From Ariolimax columbianus (taxonomy: Eukaryota > Mollusca > Gastropoda > Stylommatophora > Arionidae), in the NCBI GenBank assembly GCA_036924085.1, contig JAVGWX010000012.1:3959249-4023248 (forward strand): 64,000 nucleotides of DNA, read 5' to 3'. How positions within the stretch are numbered: position 1 is the stretch's first letter; every line of letters starts with the position of its first letter. Of this stretch, positions 10,801 to 21,464 are shown in pieces. The translations under genes were made by a program, and so were the position numbers. A model generated the notes under the pieces. That model was not told the DNA's origin and made no database searches. It saw only the letters and a program-made list of their open reading frames with translations.

Positions 10801-13800
10801 TTCATTTGCTTTTGTTGCAGTTAAAATAATTGTTAGTGTTCTAATTAGGGTTGTGAGGTAAGAAGAGATAGTTGCAAGAAAGTTCAGTGAGGTAAGGAGA
10901 GATAGTTGCAAGAAAGTTCAGTGAGGTAAGGAGAGATAGTTGCAAGAAAGTTCAGTGAGGTAAGGAGAGATAGTTGCAAGAAAGTTCAGTGAGGTAAGGA
11001 GAGATAGATGCAAGAAAGTTCAGTGAGGTAAAAAGAGATAGTTGCAAGAAAGTTCAGTGAGGTAAGGAGAGATAGTTGCAAGAAAGTTCAGCGAGGTAAG
11101 GAGAGATAGTTGCAAGAAAGTTCAGCGAGGTAAGGAGAGATAGTTGCAAGAAAGAAAGTTCAGCGAGGTAAGGAGAGATAGTTGCAAGAAAGAAAGTTCA
11201 GTGAGGTAAGGAGAGATAGTTGCAAGAAAGTTCAGTGAGGTAAGAAGAGATAGTTGCAAGAAAGAAAGTTCAGTGAGGTAAGGAGAGATAGTTGCAAGAA
11301 AGAAAGTTCAGTGAGGTAAGGAGAGATAGTTGCAAGAAAGTTCAGTGAGGTAAGGAGAGATAGATGCAAGAAAGTTCAGTGAGGTAAGAAGAGATAGTTG
11401 CAAGAAAGTTCAGTGAGGTAAGGAGAGATAGTTGCAAGAAAGAAAGTTCAGTGAGGTAAGGAGAGATAGTTGCAGGAAAGAAAGTTCAGCGAGGTAAGGA
11501 GAGATAGTTGCAAGAAAGAAAGTTCAGTGAGGTAAGGAGAGATAGTTGCAGGAAAGAAAGTTCAGTGAGGTAAGGAGAGATAGTTGCAGGAAAGAAAGTT
11601 CAGTGAGGTAAGGAGAGATAGTTGCAAGAAAGAAAGTTCAGTGAGGTAAGGAGAGATAGTTGCAAGAAAGAAAGTTCAGTGAGGTAAGGAGAGATAGTTG
11701 CAGGAAAGAAAGTTCAGTGAGGTAAGGAGAGATAGTTGCAAGAAAGAAAGTTCAGTGAGGTAAGGAGAAATAGTTGCAAGAAAGTTCAGTGAGGTAAGGA
11801 GAAATAGTTGCAGGAAAGAAAGTTCAGTGAGGTAAGGAGAAATAGTTGCAAGAAAGTTCAGTGAGGTAAGGAGAGATAGTTGCAAGAAAGTTCAGTGAGG
11901 TAAGGAGAGATAGTTGCAAGAAAGTTCAGTGAGGTAAGGAGAAATAGTTGCAAGAAAGTTCAGTGAGGTAAGGAGAGATAGTTGCAAGAAAGTTCAGTGA
12001 GGTAAGGAGAAATAGTTGCAAGAAAGTTCAGTGGTGTTAGTCAACCTGTTACAGAACCCACAAGAGATGAGTGTGGTTAGTCAACCTGTTACAGAACCCA
12101 CAAGAGATGAGTGTGGTTAGTCAACCTGTTACAGAACCCACAAGAGATGAGTGTGGTTAGTCAACCTGTTACAGAACCCACAAGAGATGAGTGTGGTTAG
12201 TCAACCTGTTACAGAACCAACAAGAGATGAGTGTGGTTAGTCAACCTGTTACAGAACCCACAAGAGATGAGTGTGGTTAGTCAACCTGTTACAGAACCCA
12301 CAAGAGATGAGTGTGGTTAGTCAACCTGTTACAGAACCCACAAGAGATGAGTGTGGTTAGTCAACCTGTTACAGAACCCACAAGAGATGAGTGTGGTTAG
12401 TCAACCTGTTACAGAACCCACAAGAGATGAGTGTGGTTAGTCAACCTGTTACAGAACCCACAAGAGATGAGTGTGTAGGCACAAGACGTTATCAAAATTA
12501 GCAATGAAGAAAAGTGTCAGGGCAACTGGATTTTCATGGGCAGGACAAGAAAACGGCTCAAACAAATAATTTGTGGAGAGCATATATTGTAGCTCTGAGC
12601 TCCTGGGCAATCCAGGTGCATACGGTCAAGTACAACAGGTGATATTCTTGGCTGTAACTGATTGGCTTTGATTCTTAATGTGACTTTCTTATAAAGTTTA
12701 ATTGTACTTGCTAACTAATGTGTTTGAACTCTTGCCTTTCAGAACTAAGCAAGCAGCCAAATATGGCTTTAGTGATTCACTGGCTGAGTATGCTAGACAG
12801 AAACCAGACAATGGAGACAACAAGGGAAAAGGTGTGTGGCCTGGATACGATCAGATGAAAGATACACCCCGGCAAGGGCTTCAAATTCTCAGTAAACAGG
12901 AAAACATTAAAAAAATTAAATTATTTCCCAAACAGAAGATAGGTCAACCTCTTGTTGGAAAATTTCAAAGAAGAAATGGACAGGAGGTTTGCAAACCAAG
13001 GGAGAGTGGTCATGGACGAAATCCAGACTTGGCTGGTCCTGTGATACCGAAGAACTCAAAGCCAGCATACGGAAAAAGACATATCTGGCCTCCAGATCAC
13101 GGAGTTTCTGAGAGATGGTTGAAACAAATAATGCTAGCGCACACAAGTGAGTTTGATCAGCCCAGAAGTCGATACCACGACAACAGAGAAAAACCAAATG
13201 TGAGTACAGCCGACGAACTTACAGACATGGGAATAACGCCAAGTGGTACTTTCATTGACAACAATGGGCATCTGAAACCGTATGATGATCTGTCTGGTAA
13301 CGATGGAGATGATGAAACAGAACATTACGAGGGAGAAGATAGCATTGAGGATGATGATAAGGAAGTTACTAGTAACGTATCCCATGATGGAGATGATGAA
13401 ACAGAACATTACGAGGGAGAAGATAGCATTGAGGATGATGATAAGGAAGTTGCTAGTAACGTATCCCATGATGAGGATGATGATGACAGCATCAATGAAA
13501 GTGGCTGGACCTTCAAAAGAAGAAGAAACACACCCAGAAATGGACCACCTTCCAGCAGAATCTACACAACACGCCGTGTACTAAGCAGTGTTTACAGACA
13601 ACCTTCTAACGTGACCAAGCATCAAAACATTACGAAGACAACAATGAAGAAACAAGCAAGCACCCACATAGAAATAATTAACGAATCTGCAGAGCCCAAA
13701 GTCTCTGCACATTCTCAGATGGTAACATTTAAAACACCTAGACAAGGTTTGCAGAAAACCACACTGCAGAGTTTCACGGCCAGCTCGGTTCCAGAAATAA

Positions 13801-14156
13801 AAGTAGAAGATTTTAGCCGGTCTCGCCAATATTCTGATTTGGCATTTCAAACCGATCGCCACGAACATCCACTCAGTAAACATGAGCAGCATAACTTACA
13901 AACTGGATCAAACTGGAGTCTTGTACAAACTGGATCGAACCGGAGTCTTGTCTATGGGAATTTAAAACCCGATAGGAGCAGAGAAAGGGAATGTGCTACA
14001 GAGGACCAACATCAAAACACTGTTAAGATACAAGTGTACAGACACGACCGTCCCAGCCTGACACAGACCAACGAGAAGAACATATTCTACCCAGAAAATG
14101 GTGACTACATTGATAAGTGTGTCCTTACTGAAGATCATGCAGCCAGTGTTTTGTGA
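7616..14156 (+). CDS. Unrecognised 541-aa protein, two exons (CDS 7616-7827 joined to 12743-14156)
   Basis: Two open segments join in phase. The first ends ...gatgccg|gtatgt at 7827 and the second starts after gcctttcag at 12743. Phase 2 is kept and the junction reads [14 protein letters not shown]. The ATG at 7616 has A at -3 and G at +4, but an acceptor (ttctttcag, 7581-7589) lies just upstream, so earlier exons, coding or untranslated, are likely. Residues 28-38 form a basic patch ([11 protein letters not shown]). Residues 258-285 and 286-313 are a direct duplication of an Asp/Glu-rich 28-mer, followed by another basic stretch ([10 protein letters not shown]). Low complexity and hydrophilic, with no signal peptide or membrane segment seen. 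I do not recognise the family; the nuclear-type charge pattern is only suggestive. The 4.9-kb intron is packed with arrays and LINE pieces. No AATAAA was found close behind the stop. Confidence 0.75.
8045..8295. repeat. About 61-bp tandem repeat, 4 copies
   Basis: Unit contains ttcagcctcccttttactgt, ttgtgtattg and gtgctgggggccc blocks. The four copies differ by a few bases. A G14 run lies nearby at about 7931-7944. Confidence 0.9.
8315..8510 (-). repeat. Dispersed repeat R2, inverted copy
   Basis: Reverse-complement counterpart of 15250-15540 and 51245-51545. Shared blocks include the agccaggctgccatgaaaac type, gctttcctc and the cttcatc/gatgaag segment. Class unknown; it could be an untranslated part of a retroelement. 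Confidence 0.7.
8600..8715. repeat. (GT)n microsatellite
   Basis: About 115 bp of mostly gtgtgt interrupted by gcgtgc, gggt and tatgt. Confidence 0.9.
8750..9082 (+). mobile_element. LINE C-terminal fragment (Cys-rich end)
   Basis: The plus frame reads [20 protein letters not shown], then [13 protein letters not shown]. After a frame break, [16 protein letters not shown] ends at a stop at about 9077-9079. This matches the usual C-terminal zinc-knuckle end of jockey-like non-LTR retrotransposons (LNR-x-RTG...C..WG....C.CG...T..H...CP). A decayed 3' fragment. Confidence 0.75.
9140..9440. repeat. 43-bp minisatellite, about 7 copies
   Basis: Unit cttcatggacccaaacgatg plus ggtcagaactagacaaagatgga, with small variations. 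It begins right after the LINE 3' end. Confidence 0.95.
9445..10124. other. Intronic stretch without recognised gene
   Basis: Contains a TATA-like atgtatataagc at about 9450 and short repeated cttgaagacgag-type segments near 9945-10005. I considered an LTR but saw no paired copy, primer-binding site or TG...CA ends. Confidence 0.4.
10125..10640. repeat. 30-bp minisatellite, about 17 apparently identical copies
   Basis: Unit gacaggactgtgaatggaac plus attagctaga. By eye every unit from 10140 to 10630 is the same. 30 is a multiple of three and the unit lacks stops in one frame, so a long but meaningless open frame ([11 protein letters not shown] repeated) runs through. Confidence 0.98.
10850..12030. 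repeat. 34/38-bp minisatellite, about 33 copies
   Basis: Unit gttcagtgaggtaaggagag plus atagttgcaagaaa. A second class carries an extra gaaa (38 bp). Base variants are cagcgagg, gcaggaaag and gagaaatag. The 34- and 38-bp units alternate in blocks, which suggests higher-order duplication. Confidence 0.97.
12031..12474. repeat. 40-bp minisatellite, about 11 copies
   Basis: Unit gtggttagtcaacctgttac plus agaacccacaagagatgagt. One unit has accaac in place of acccac. It directly abuts the preceding array with no spacer and ends 268 bp before the terminal exon of the plus-strand gene. Confidence 0.97.
12743..14156 (+). CDS. Terminal exon of the plus-strand gene
   Basis: 1414 nt from the acceptor AG (12741-12742) to TGA at 14154-14156. 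It encodes the 470 C-terminal residues and holds the tandem 84-bp duplication at 13302-13385 and 13386-13469, whose copies appear to differ at one base. The open frame is long, not repeat-driven, and has ordinary amino-acid composition outside the acidic block. Confidence 0.8.
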
Positions 14157-14369
14157 GACAACTCTAGCAGACCATCAATGACACATCATCATCTTCTTCT
14201 TCAATCAACTTTTGTCAGTAGATGTCGTAAGGAGATGTAGTTTTCTTTTGTGTGCCAGATGTGTCGCCGATGTTGTCATTCTGTATTTCTTAAGTGTTTC
14301 ACTGACACCATCTATCCATCTTTTTCATGGTCTCTCTCTTACTCTGCAACCCTGATGTCTGGTGTTGTA

Positions 14370-14740
14370 GAACCTACCTTCTGTCTGACTTCTTCATTTC
14401 ATACTCTGTCCAGAATTGTGACAACAACACCTCAACTTTCTCAAACACCTCATTTAGCATAGCATGAGTTTTCTTTCTTGTGCCTTGGTGAGAGCCCATG
14501 TCTGACACTGGTGACAGAGAGTTGGTATACAAATATTGTTTATTAGCTGTCTGTTTGTCTGCACTGGGTGGGATATGTTTGTGTCTTAATAATGGTGAGA
14601 GCTGATAGGAAACTGCATTTGTTTTCCATGTTCTAGATTCCACCGTTCTGTCCATCCTTCCATCTGATATGAACACTCTACCCAAGTATTTGAACTGTCT
14701 TACCTGTTCAAGTTCTGTACTTTTCACCTGAGTATCATCT
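14370..14740 (-). mobile_element. LINE RT C-terminal fragment
   Basis: The minus strand reads LEQVRQFKYLGRVFISDGRM, then NAVSYQLSPLLRH. This is the F-x-Y-L-G-x-x-x-x-x-D-G-R segment after the palm domain of non-LTR reverse transcriptases. Broken by frame changes and truncated on both ends. It lies just past the plus-strand gene, in the opposite direction. 14741-15245 shows nothing recognised. Confidence 0.8.
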
Positions 14741-15249
14741 CTATTCTGCTGATTCTCATGGTCTCTGTCATTGCTGTATTAATTATTATATCTAGCGCAG
14801 GCATTGGCCAGGGCATTCAAGCAAAAACACAATTCGTCCATTTGATGCTAGCAAAAGAAAAGTCTGATATCAACAAGGGAGGCAGCCTGTGAATAATTCG
14901 TTCACTTTATTTCAGTAACAAGCAAACAATGATCAACCACTTTTGGAAACCTCGTAGCCATGTCTCCACATCTGATATGATGTGCACAAATTATCCAGAA
15001 CAACAAACAGAACCAATCATAATGTTAGATAATAAAAAGTAACAATCCATAATGAAACAAAAAAATCTAGCTCTGTGACAGCATACACAAACCATCAGTC
15101 TCTACACGAGAACATGGGACACAACCTTTCGCTAACTATCGTGACTTTACCATTTCTGGGTTTTCTCCCCTCTTATTTCAATTGATGCTTGCGGCTGGGG
15201 AACTGAGACGCTAGTCCAGTCAGGAATAAAATACTGACCAGGACGTCGC

Positions 15250-15540
15250 GTCAGGCCCAATACAGTGACCACAACCATCATTTCTCTTCCATGTAGCGTT
15301 CCCTTGAAACAGGATGTTCTTAAGACAGCCTGGCTGACAAGATGTGGATCGATGTGATCCCCGCAGGAGTGAGCGCCACGCAGATGAAGCCAAGCATAGC
15401 ACAACCACCTGGAGGACCGCGGCCCACCTTCATCAGCATGCTCGGGATGTGAGGAAAGCTACTACAACCTGCCACTTAACGTTCTTCTCAGGGCGCACAA
15501 ACTTACTCACTGTAGGCATTAAACCACAAACAACATGCTT
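15250..15540 (+). repeat. Dispersed repeat R2, copy
   Basis: Aligns with 51245-51545 over nearly its whole length (acagcctggctgacaag, accacctggaggaccgcggc, ctcgggatgtgaggaaag, cctgccacttaacg blocks) and in reverse with 8315-8510. Roughly 80 percent identical by eye. Confidence 0.8.
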
Positions 15541-16124
15541 ATGGCAGTGACATTGCCCCCATGTAGGTCTTGGGTGGCCTTACGAGGGAGCAAGAAAATA
15601 GAACCACTACACCTCCATGGATGTTGTAAAAGGCAACTCAAGAGAGTTGTACCCTCATCATGTAGAACAAATTGTGACAGTAACCACTGCTGTAAGAACA
15701 CACAGTGTGCTCTACTACATGCTACCAACTACAGTGGTGATCCTTTGTTTTGCAGGGAGCCACATGCTAGCGAACGTCACATTTTAATGTTTTCCAAGTT
15801 TCAACTCATATTTGCAATTTCGTTTCATTCAATAATAATGTATACATGACTTGGTCTGCCCTAGCCCTCTCACAATAGCTGCCCTATTGTTAGTAGCCTC
15901 ATGGAAGGTGTGTTGGCAAACACGTATCTCATCTCCCAAAAACAGAGACCTCCCACAATAATCTCTAAGACTTCACAATAATCTCTAAGACTTCATCACA
16001 ACCAGCAGTATCTGCTATTGGGCCACCATTACATTTGCTCATCTCCCCCCCCCCCCCCTCACAAAATGTCCAGAACTTCATCTCCAACAATTATCACTGC
16101 AATGAGACTACCTTGGATTTTTCC

Positions 16125-16495
16125 TTCTGTGAACTGGCTACTAAAAACTTGTAATTTCCTAACCCAACTCCTCCTGTGAACTGGCTACTAAAAACTTGTA
16201 ATTTCCTAACCCAACTCCTCCTGTGAACTGGCTACTAAAAACTTGTAATTTCCTAACCCAACTCCTCCTGTGAACTGGCTACTAAAAACTTGTAATTTCC
16301 TAACCCAACTCCTCCTGTGAACTGGCTACTAAAAACTTGTAATTTCCTAACCCAACTCCTCCTGTGAACTGGCTACTAAAAACTTGTAATTTCCTAACCC
16401 AACTCCTCCTGTGAACTGGCTACTAAAAACTTGTAATTTCCTAACCCAACTCCTCCTGTGAACTGGCTACTAAAAACTTGTAATTTCCTAACCCA
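16125..16495. repeat. 47-bp minisatellite, about 8 copies
   Basis: Unit ctcctcctgtgaactggcta plus ctaaaaacttgtaatttcctaacccaa in two halves. Copies look identical except at the ends. A C-run lies upstream at about 16048-16059. Confidence 0.96.
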
Positions 16496-16754
16496 AAGTC
16501 TGTTCCTTTCACAGCCCAACATAAACAGGGACTGCACGTGATTTCCTCCAGCTGGCACCACTTCAAACATGGAACTTCAGCAGATACCCCACATCTGTTC
16601 TTAGTTTGAGCCATCTTCTTGAGCTTCACACACAATACACTTCAGCTGCCCTGACCCTTATGTAATTCACCTGGTGATCTTTGGCCTCCTCACTTGTCTC
16701 ATCCCCTGTGGTTACCAATTCAGTGCCAGTCTAGTTATATTGTTAGCTTTCTTT

Positions 16755-16945
16755 CTGGAGTATGTTATCCGGGTCCACTTTCTGAGAGTGTGTGATCTGG
16801 GTCCACTTTCTGGGGGTGTGTCTGATCTGGGTCCACTTTCTGAGGGTGTGTCTTATCCGTGGTCATTATCTGAGGGTGTGTCTTATCCGTGGTCACTATC
16901 TGAGAGTGTGTTATCTGTGAGTCCACTTTCTGAGATCATGTCTTA
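16755..16945. repeat. Degenerate 30- to 36-bp repeat
   Basis: Repeated gtccactttctgagggtgtg and tcttatccgtggtca units with length variation. It is followed to about 17210 by loosely repeated ttctaggattatggctt-type DNA. Confidence 0.8.
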
Positions 16946-17399
16946 TCCATATAAACTATAAATCCCTAACTGTATTGTTTTTCTATGAGTTCTAGGGTTC
17001 TGTGGATATGTCTTCTAGGACTATGGCTTCTAGGATTATGTGGATATAGCTTTTACTATTCTAGGAATATGGTATCTAAAATGCATGAATATAGTTTCTA
17101 AGTTACTATGAATATTACTTCTAGGATCTCAGGATTATGGCCTTTAAGATTCTAGGAATGTGGTCTCTGCGATACTAAAAATATATGACCTCTAGGAATA
17201 TGGCTTTTGGGGTAAAGAAATGCCAGTTGTACAATGAATCCAACATGAACATAACAAACATCACGTGAGCAATTATGTGTAAGGTTTGTCTATCTCCTGG
17301 CTGCTACAGTCACACAGCTAAAGTTATTTATTAAGGGTGTACATAGAAACAAAATGTGTCACTCAACATCATTTAAGCAATTTGTTTTCCACTGCTATG

Positions 17400-17700
17400 T
17401 TTGTATGGAGCCTGAACGAGGAGCAAGAATAGTAACACTGTAACCTGACAAGCATGTCATAAATAGGTGACTAAGGAAGGTTGGGCATGGGGCTGGCACC
17501 CTCTTCTTGTACAAGTTATAAACCACACAAAAATGAAGTCTTCTACTGACTACATGAGAAGAGGAGTGACTTCAGTCAGAAGAGATCAGGCTGTGCATGG
17601 ATCAACTACCCCATTCTGTAGAAACTATGTCACTAGTTAAGAAAATGACATCTACACCATATGGTAGAAGACTCTACACCACATGGATGAAGAGGGAGAA
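17400..17700 (+). repeat. Dispersed repeat R4 copy
   Basis: Contains aatagtaacactgtaacctg, the catgtcataaataggtgacta block, gttgggcatggggctggc and a degenerate continuation up to the next array. Confidence 0.8.
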
Positions 17701-17808
17701 CTTGATCATCCACTGCTTTATATAACAATATAACTAGACAAACACTGCATTGAAACTCACAGGTGAAGAGAGAAGGAGGGAGCTCAAAGAATACTTGAAG
17801 AACATATG

Positions 17809-18152
17809 AAGAAGAAAGTTGGAAACTCAAGAGAGCAGCTGAAGAGAGTTGGAAACTCAAGAGAGCAGTTGAAGAAAGTTGGAAACTCAAGAGAGCAGTT
17901 GAAGAGAGTTGGAAACTCAAGAGAGCAGTTGAAGAAAGTTGGAAACTCAAGAGAGCAGTTGAAGAGAGTTGGAAACTCAAGAGAGCAGTTGAAGAGAGTT
18001 GGAAACTCAAGAGAGCAGTTGAAGAGAGTTGGAAACTCAAGAGAGCAGTTGAAGAGAGTTGGAAACTCAAGAGAGCAGTTGAAGAAAGTTGGAAACTCAA
18101 GAGAGCAGTTGAAGAGAGTTGGAAACTCAAGAGAGCAGTTGAAGAAAGTTGG
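17809..18152. repeat. 30-bp minisatellite, about 11.5 copies
   Basis: Unit gttggaaactcaagagagca plus g[t/c]tgaaga[g/a]a. The only regular variation is gaagaga versus gaagaaa, which partly alternates. Open frames on both strands are artefacts. 18190-18850 shows nothing recognised. Confidence 0.97.
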
Positions 18153-18854
18153 CAACTCAACCTTAACTGTTAGGTATTTCATCCATTATTGATATTCTGC
18201 TTTCCACTTGAGTCTCTTATACAAGTGGGAGTCACAAAGTCAAGGTAACACTGTTTAAGACAAGAACTACACCATATTAACTCATTACACCCTACCACAT
18301 TTTGTTACAAAACCGTAACTGTTCATGGCAATCTTTCACTTATATTTTATACTAGAGCATCATTTACATCTCATTTGTAAGCAACTAGTATATGAATTAT
18401 GCAAAGAAGTATCTCCCTGTTCTTGTGAATATATGATTCCATTTTCATCAAAGCTTATGATGTGAGTCAAGGTTAGTTAGTGTCTCCCGCTAGGGAGTAG
18501 ATTGTCCAGGTAGCTTCACAATCAAAGAAAATGTTATCTGTGTACGAACAAAATTCAGAAAATGCAGCTTAGCATGTTTCAGTTGTCTGTTTATAATTCA
18601 GCTCTGGCTAAGTACCAAGGTCTTGGTGCCATGTGCCAAGAGGTGATAGTTGATTAGTGAGCAGTTTAGGGCTCTTCAGATCATAATTGGTTAAATGGCT
18701 GCCCTGTTGGACAGTCTACAAGGTGAACAGCCTTGCTTCCAGTGCAGGTGGCACATGTGTACTTTGATATTGCTCTCTCAACTCAGGTGGGGTACGTCTG
18801 TCTCCATCACATTTCAGACTCTGGGTGCTTACAATTTTACAATTAATGATAACG

Positions 18855-18965
18855 GTCTTGAGGAGTGAGTGGTTGTGTGGTTAGAATACCTGTCTTTTGA
18901 ACGGTGGATACGGGTTCAAATCCTCAGTAAGGCATAGGTTTATTATTCTATCAGGGCCCGAAGAG
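18855..18965 (+). mobile_element. tRNA-derived SINE
   Basis: A-box-like tggttgtgtggttagaatac (18870-18889) and B-box gggttcaaatcct (18912-18924), about 42 bp apart as in a tRNA. The tRNA fold is not preserved at the 3' side, and the sequence runs on into a non-tRNA body (tcagggcccga). Confidence 0.65.
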
Positions 18966-19090
18966 GACCATGAAAGAGGTGGATGGATGATATAACAGAT
19001 ATGCTCCAACAATTATAGTCATCGTACGGGAATGAAGCTTGAATAACTACCAATGCATGACTATAACAGGAAGAGCTGGTTAGAAACCAC

Positions 19091-19560
19091 TAAGAAGACC
19101 TTGCCTCACTACAACAATCAACTTGGCTCAAGAGAGAAAACCTTACCTCACTACAACAATCAACTTGGCTCAAGAGAGAAAACCTTACCTCACTACAACA
19201 ATCAACTTGGCTCAAGAGAGAAAACCTTACCTCACTACAACAACCAACTTGGCTCAAGAGAAAAAACCTTACCTCACTACAACAATCAACTTGGCTCAAG
19301 ACAGAAAACCTCAGCTTTCTATGCCAATACAGACTTGGCTCAAGACAGAAAACCTCAGCTTTCTATGCCAATACAGACTTGGCTCAAGAGAGAAAACCTC
19401 AGCTTTCTATGCCAATACAGACTTGGCTCAAGAGAGAAAACCTCAGCTTTCTATACTAATACAGACTTGGCTCAAGAGAGAAAACCTTACCTCACTACAA
19501 CAACCAACTTAGCTCAAGAGAGAAAACCTCGGCTTTCTATGCCAATTCAGACTTGGCTTA
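19091..19560. repeat. Composite 42/44-bp minisatellite
   Basis: Two unit types share caagagagaaaacct...ttggct: type A ends in tacctcactacaacaatcaa and type B in cagctttctatgccaataca. The order is five A, about four B, then A and B again, so units were shuffled by unequal exchange or conversion. 19580-20460 holds only an R4 scrap. Confidence 0.95.
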
Positions 19561-19844
19561 ACAACCAACATGACAGTTCCAGAAAATAAATGTCTGCTCT
19601 CTACAAGGAAGACATTGAGATGTAATAGAAATCCAACAATAACATAGATTTACAGCAGCAAACACACCATCTCAAGACATGGAACTAGAAATGTATTCAG
19701 TCTATTATGAATGCCTTCCTGACAAGCCCAAAGATAATGTTTCGACCAGCTTGGAAATGGACAATCAGGAATGGTCAGATCAAGAATGTCTGACTTAACT
19801 TAGCCAACACCCTTTGATCATGGAGTTTTCTACATTGGGGTGAG

Positions 19845-19935
19845 AGATCAGGATGTAGTAGCCAGTTCCATGCTCAACCTTCTTAAGTAATCTCTTAACA
19901 ATATTGCAGGCAGGTTACAATGTTGGAATCTTTGC
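19845..19935 (-). repeat. Dispersed repeat R4, inverted fragment
   Basis: The reverse complement carries the R4 core (ttgtaacctgcctgc, then gttgagcatggaactggcta). Confidence 0.6.
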
Positions 19936-20460
19936 TATTTGGAGCTGTTAGGAGAGCTGATATCCTTGCAGGAAACAATGTGCCAGTATATATGATATGC
20001 AGATGTTGTGGTGGCTTCTACAGCTCCCTGTTTGAAATAATCAGCTGGTAACTCTCATGTGAACACGACAATCACCTCTATCAATGGAAATAGAAGCAGT
20101 GATTTCAGTTGTCAAGAAACTCTGTAAGACCTCTAACCATTTCCAGTCCAGTTCAGTGACACACAGATCGCGTGACAGTCCATTTGTCTGCAATCGGTAT
20201 TTAAACACTAGCGCTTGACACTGAGTAATGAATTCTCGTTGGTTAAGAGATGTAAATTATAACCGGACTTTCAGCGCATTCACGGCTTTCGTTGAATGAA
20301 TAATTCACAACATTCCATCAATATTTACATGTGTATTGAATGTATTAAAGTTATTGTTTCCGTCCAATGAAATTCGCACACCAAGACCCAAGAAGTGTGC
20401 CTGACCAATGACCACTCTTCTGAATTACATGTGACTATTTAACTCGGGTCTGATTCAGAC

Positions 20461-20548
20461 TTTGGCAGTGTCGACAGCCTCAGGATGACCGCTGCTTTTT
20501 TCAAAAAAATAAAGGTTGACGTCTGACAGCGTTCGAAGAAGATGATGA
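20461..20548 (+). mobile_element. Very short 3' end of the RNase H-type LINE
   Basis: Reads [16 protein letters not shown] on the plus strand, matching the last residues of the LINE at 40480-41940 ([16 protein letters not shown] on the minus strand), with a gaagaagatgatgat tail. A short 5'-truncated copy from target-primed insertion. Confidence 0.75.
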
Positions 20549-20564
20549 TTCAGACTTTGGCTTG

Positions 20565-21035
20565 AACACACAAGAAAGGTACTTTAGTAATGTTATTGAG
20601 GGATGTAACGCAGAATTACAGTGGACACACAAGAAAGGTATTTTAGTAATGTTATTGAGGGATGTAATGCAGAATTACAGTGGACACACAAGAAAGGTAT
20701 TTTAGTAATGTTACTGAGGGATGTAACGCAGAATTAGTGGACACACAAGAAAGGTATTTTAGTAATGTTACTGAGGGATGTAACGCAGAATTACAGTGGA
20801 CACACAAGAAAGGTATTTTAGTAATGTTATTGAGGGATGTAATGCAGAATTACAGTGGACACACAAGAAAGGTATTTTAGTAATGTTACTGAGGGATGTA
20901 ACGCAGAATTAGTGGACACACAAGAAAGGTATTTTAGTAATGTTACTGAGGGATGTAACGCAGAATTACAGTGGACACACAAGAAAGGTATTTTAGTAAT
21001 GTTACTGAGGGATGTAATGCAGAATTACAGTGGAC
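20565..21035. repeat. 56/59-bp minisatellite, about 8 copies
   Basis: Unit gtggacacacaagaaaggta plus ttttagtaatgtta[c/t]tgaggg plus atgtaa[c/t]gcagaattaca. Some units lack the aca before gtgg (56 bp). It follows directly after the short LINE tail. 21040-21464 shows nothing recognised. Confidence 0.95.
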
Positions 21036-21464
21036 GGCATGAGCACCAACAAATGTTTATTCTCCACATTAGTGACATCTAACACTTGATACTAATATAT
21101 ATCTTTATTGTGAGTACTTCATGCCACAGGTAGTTTAATTATGTGTCTTAAGATCATAATTTTAGCTCAACTTGTTGAACCATTAATTCATTTTATTTGG
21201 AAAGAAACTGTTTTGACACACAGAGTTGCAGAACTTGTCTTGGACTGATAAGCTAACTCTGCAAAATGAGCGCGGGCGGGAAAACGTTCACATCCTGTCT
21301 GCCTCTCAACTCTTGCTTGGGAAGGTACAGAAGACCTGACTATAGCAGGAGTGGACATGGGATATGAAGGGTCTTGGGAGTTTGTGTAGATCTACAGTCC
21401 AGGTCATGCTGGTGTCTAAGGTAATGAATGTCCTAGCTTCAAAGGCACTCGTAGTGGGGGAACT

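Noticed and set aside
17633..18192. Frames of 128-175 codons on both strands
   Set aside because: Artefacts of the 30-bp array; repeated peptides with no conserved motif.
18855..18965. Possible tRNA gene (also 29578-29640 and 55889-55945)
   Set aside because: A and B boxes are present, but acceptor and anticodon stems do not close convincingly and each continues into a SINE-type body; one has a target duplication.
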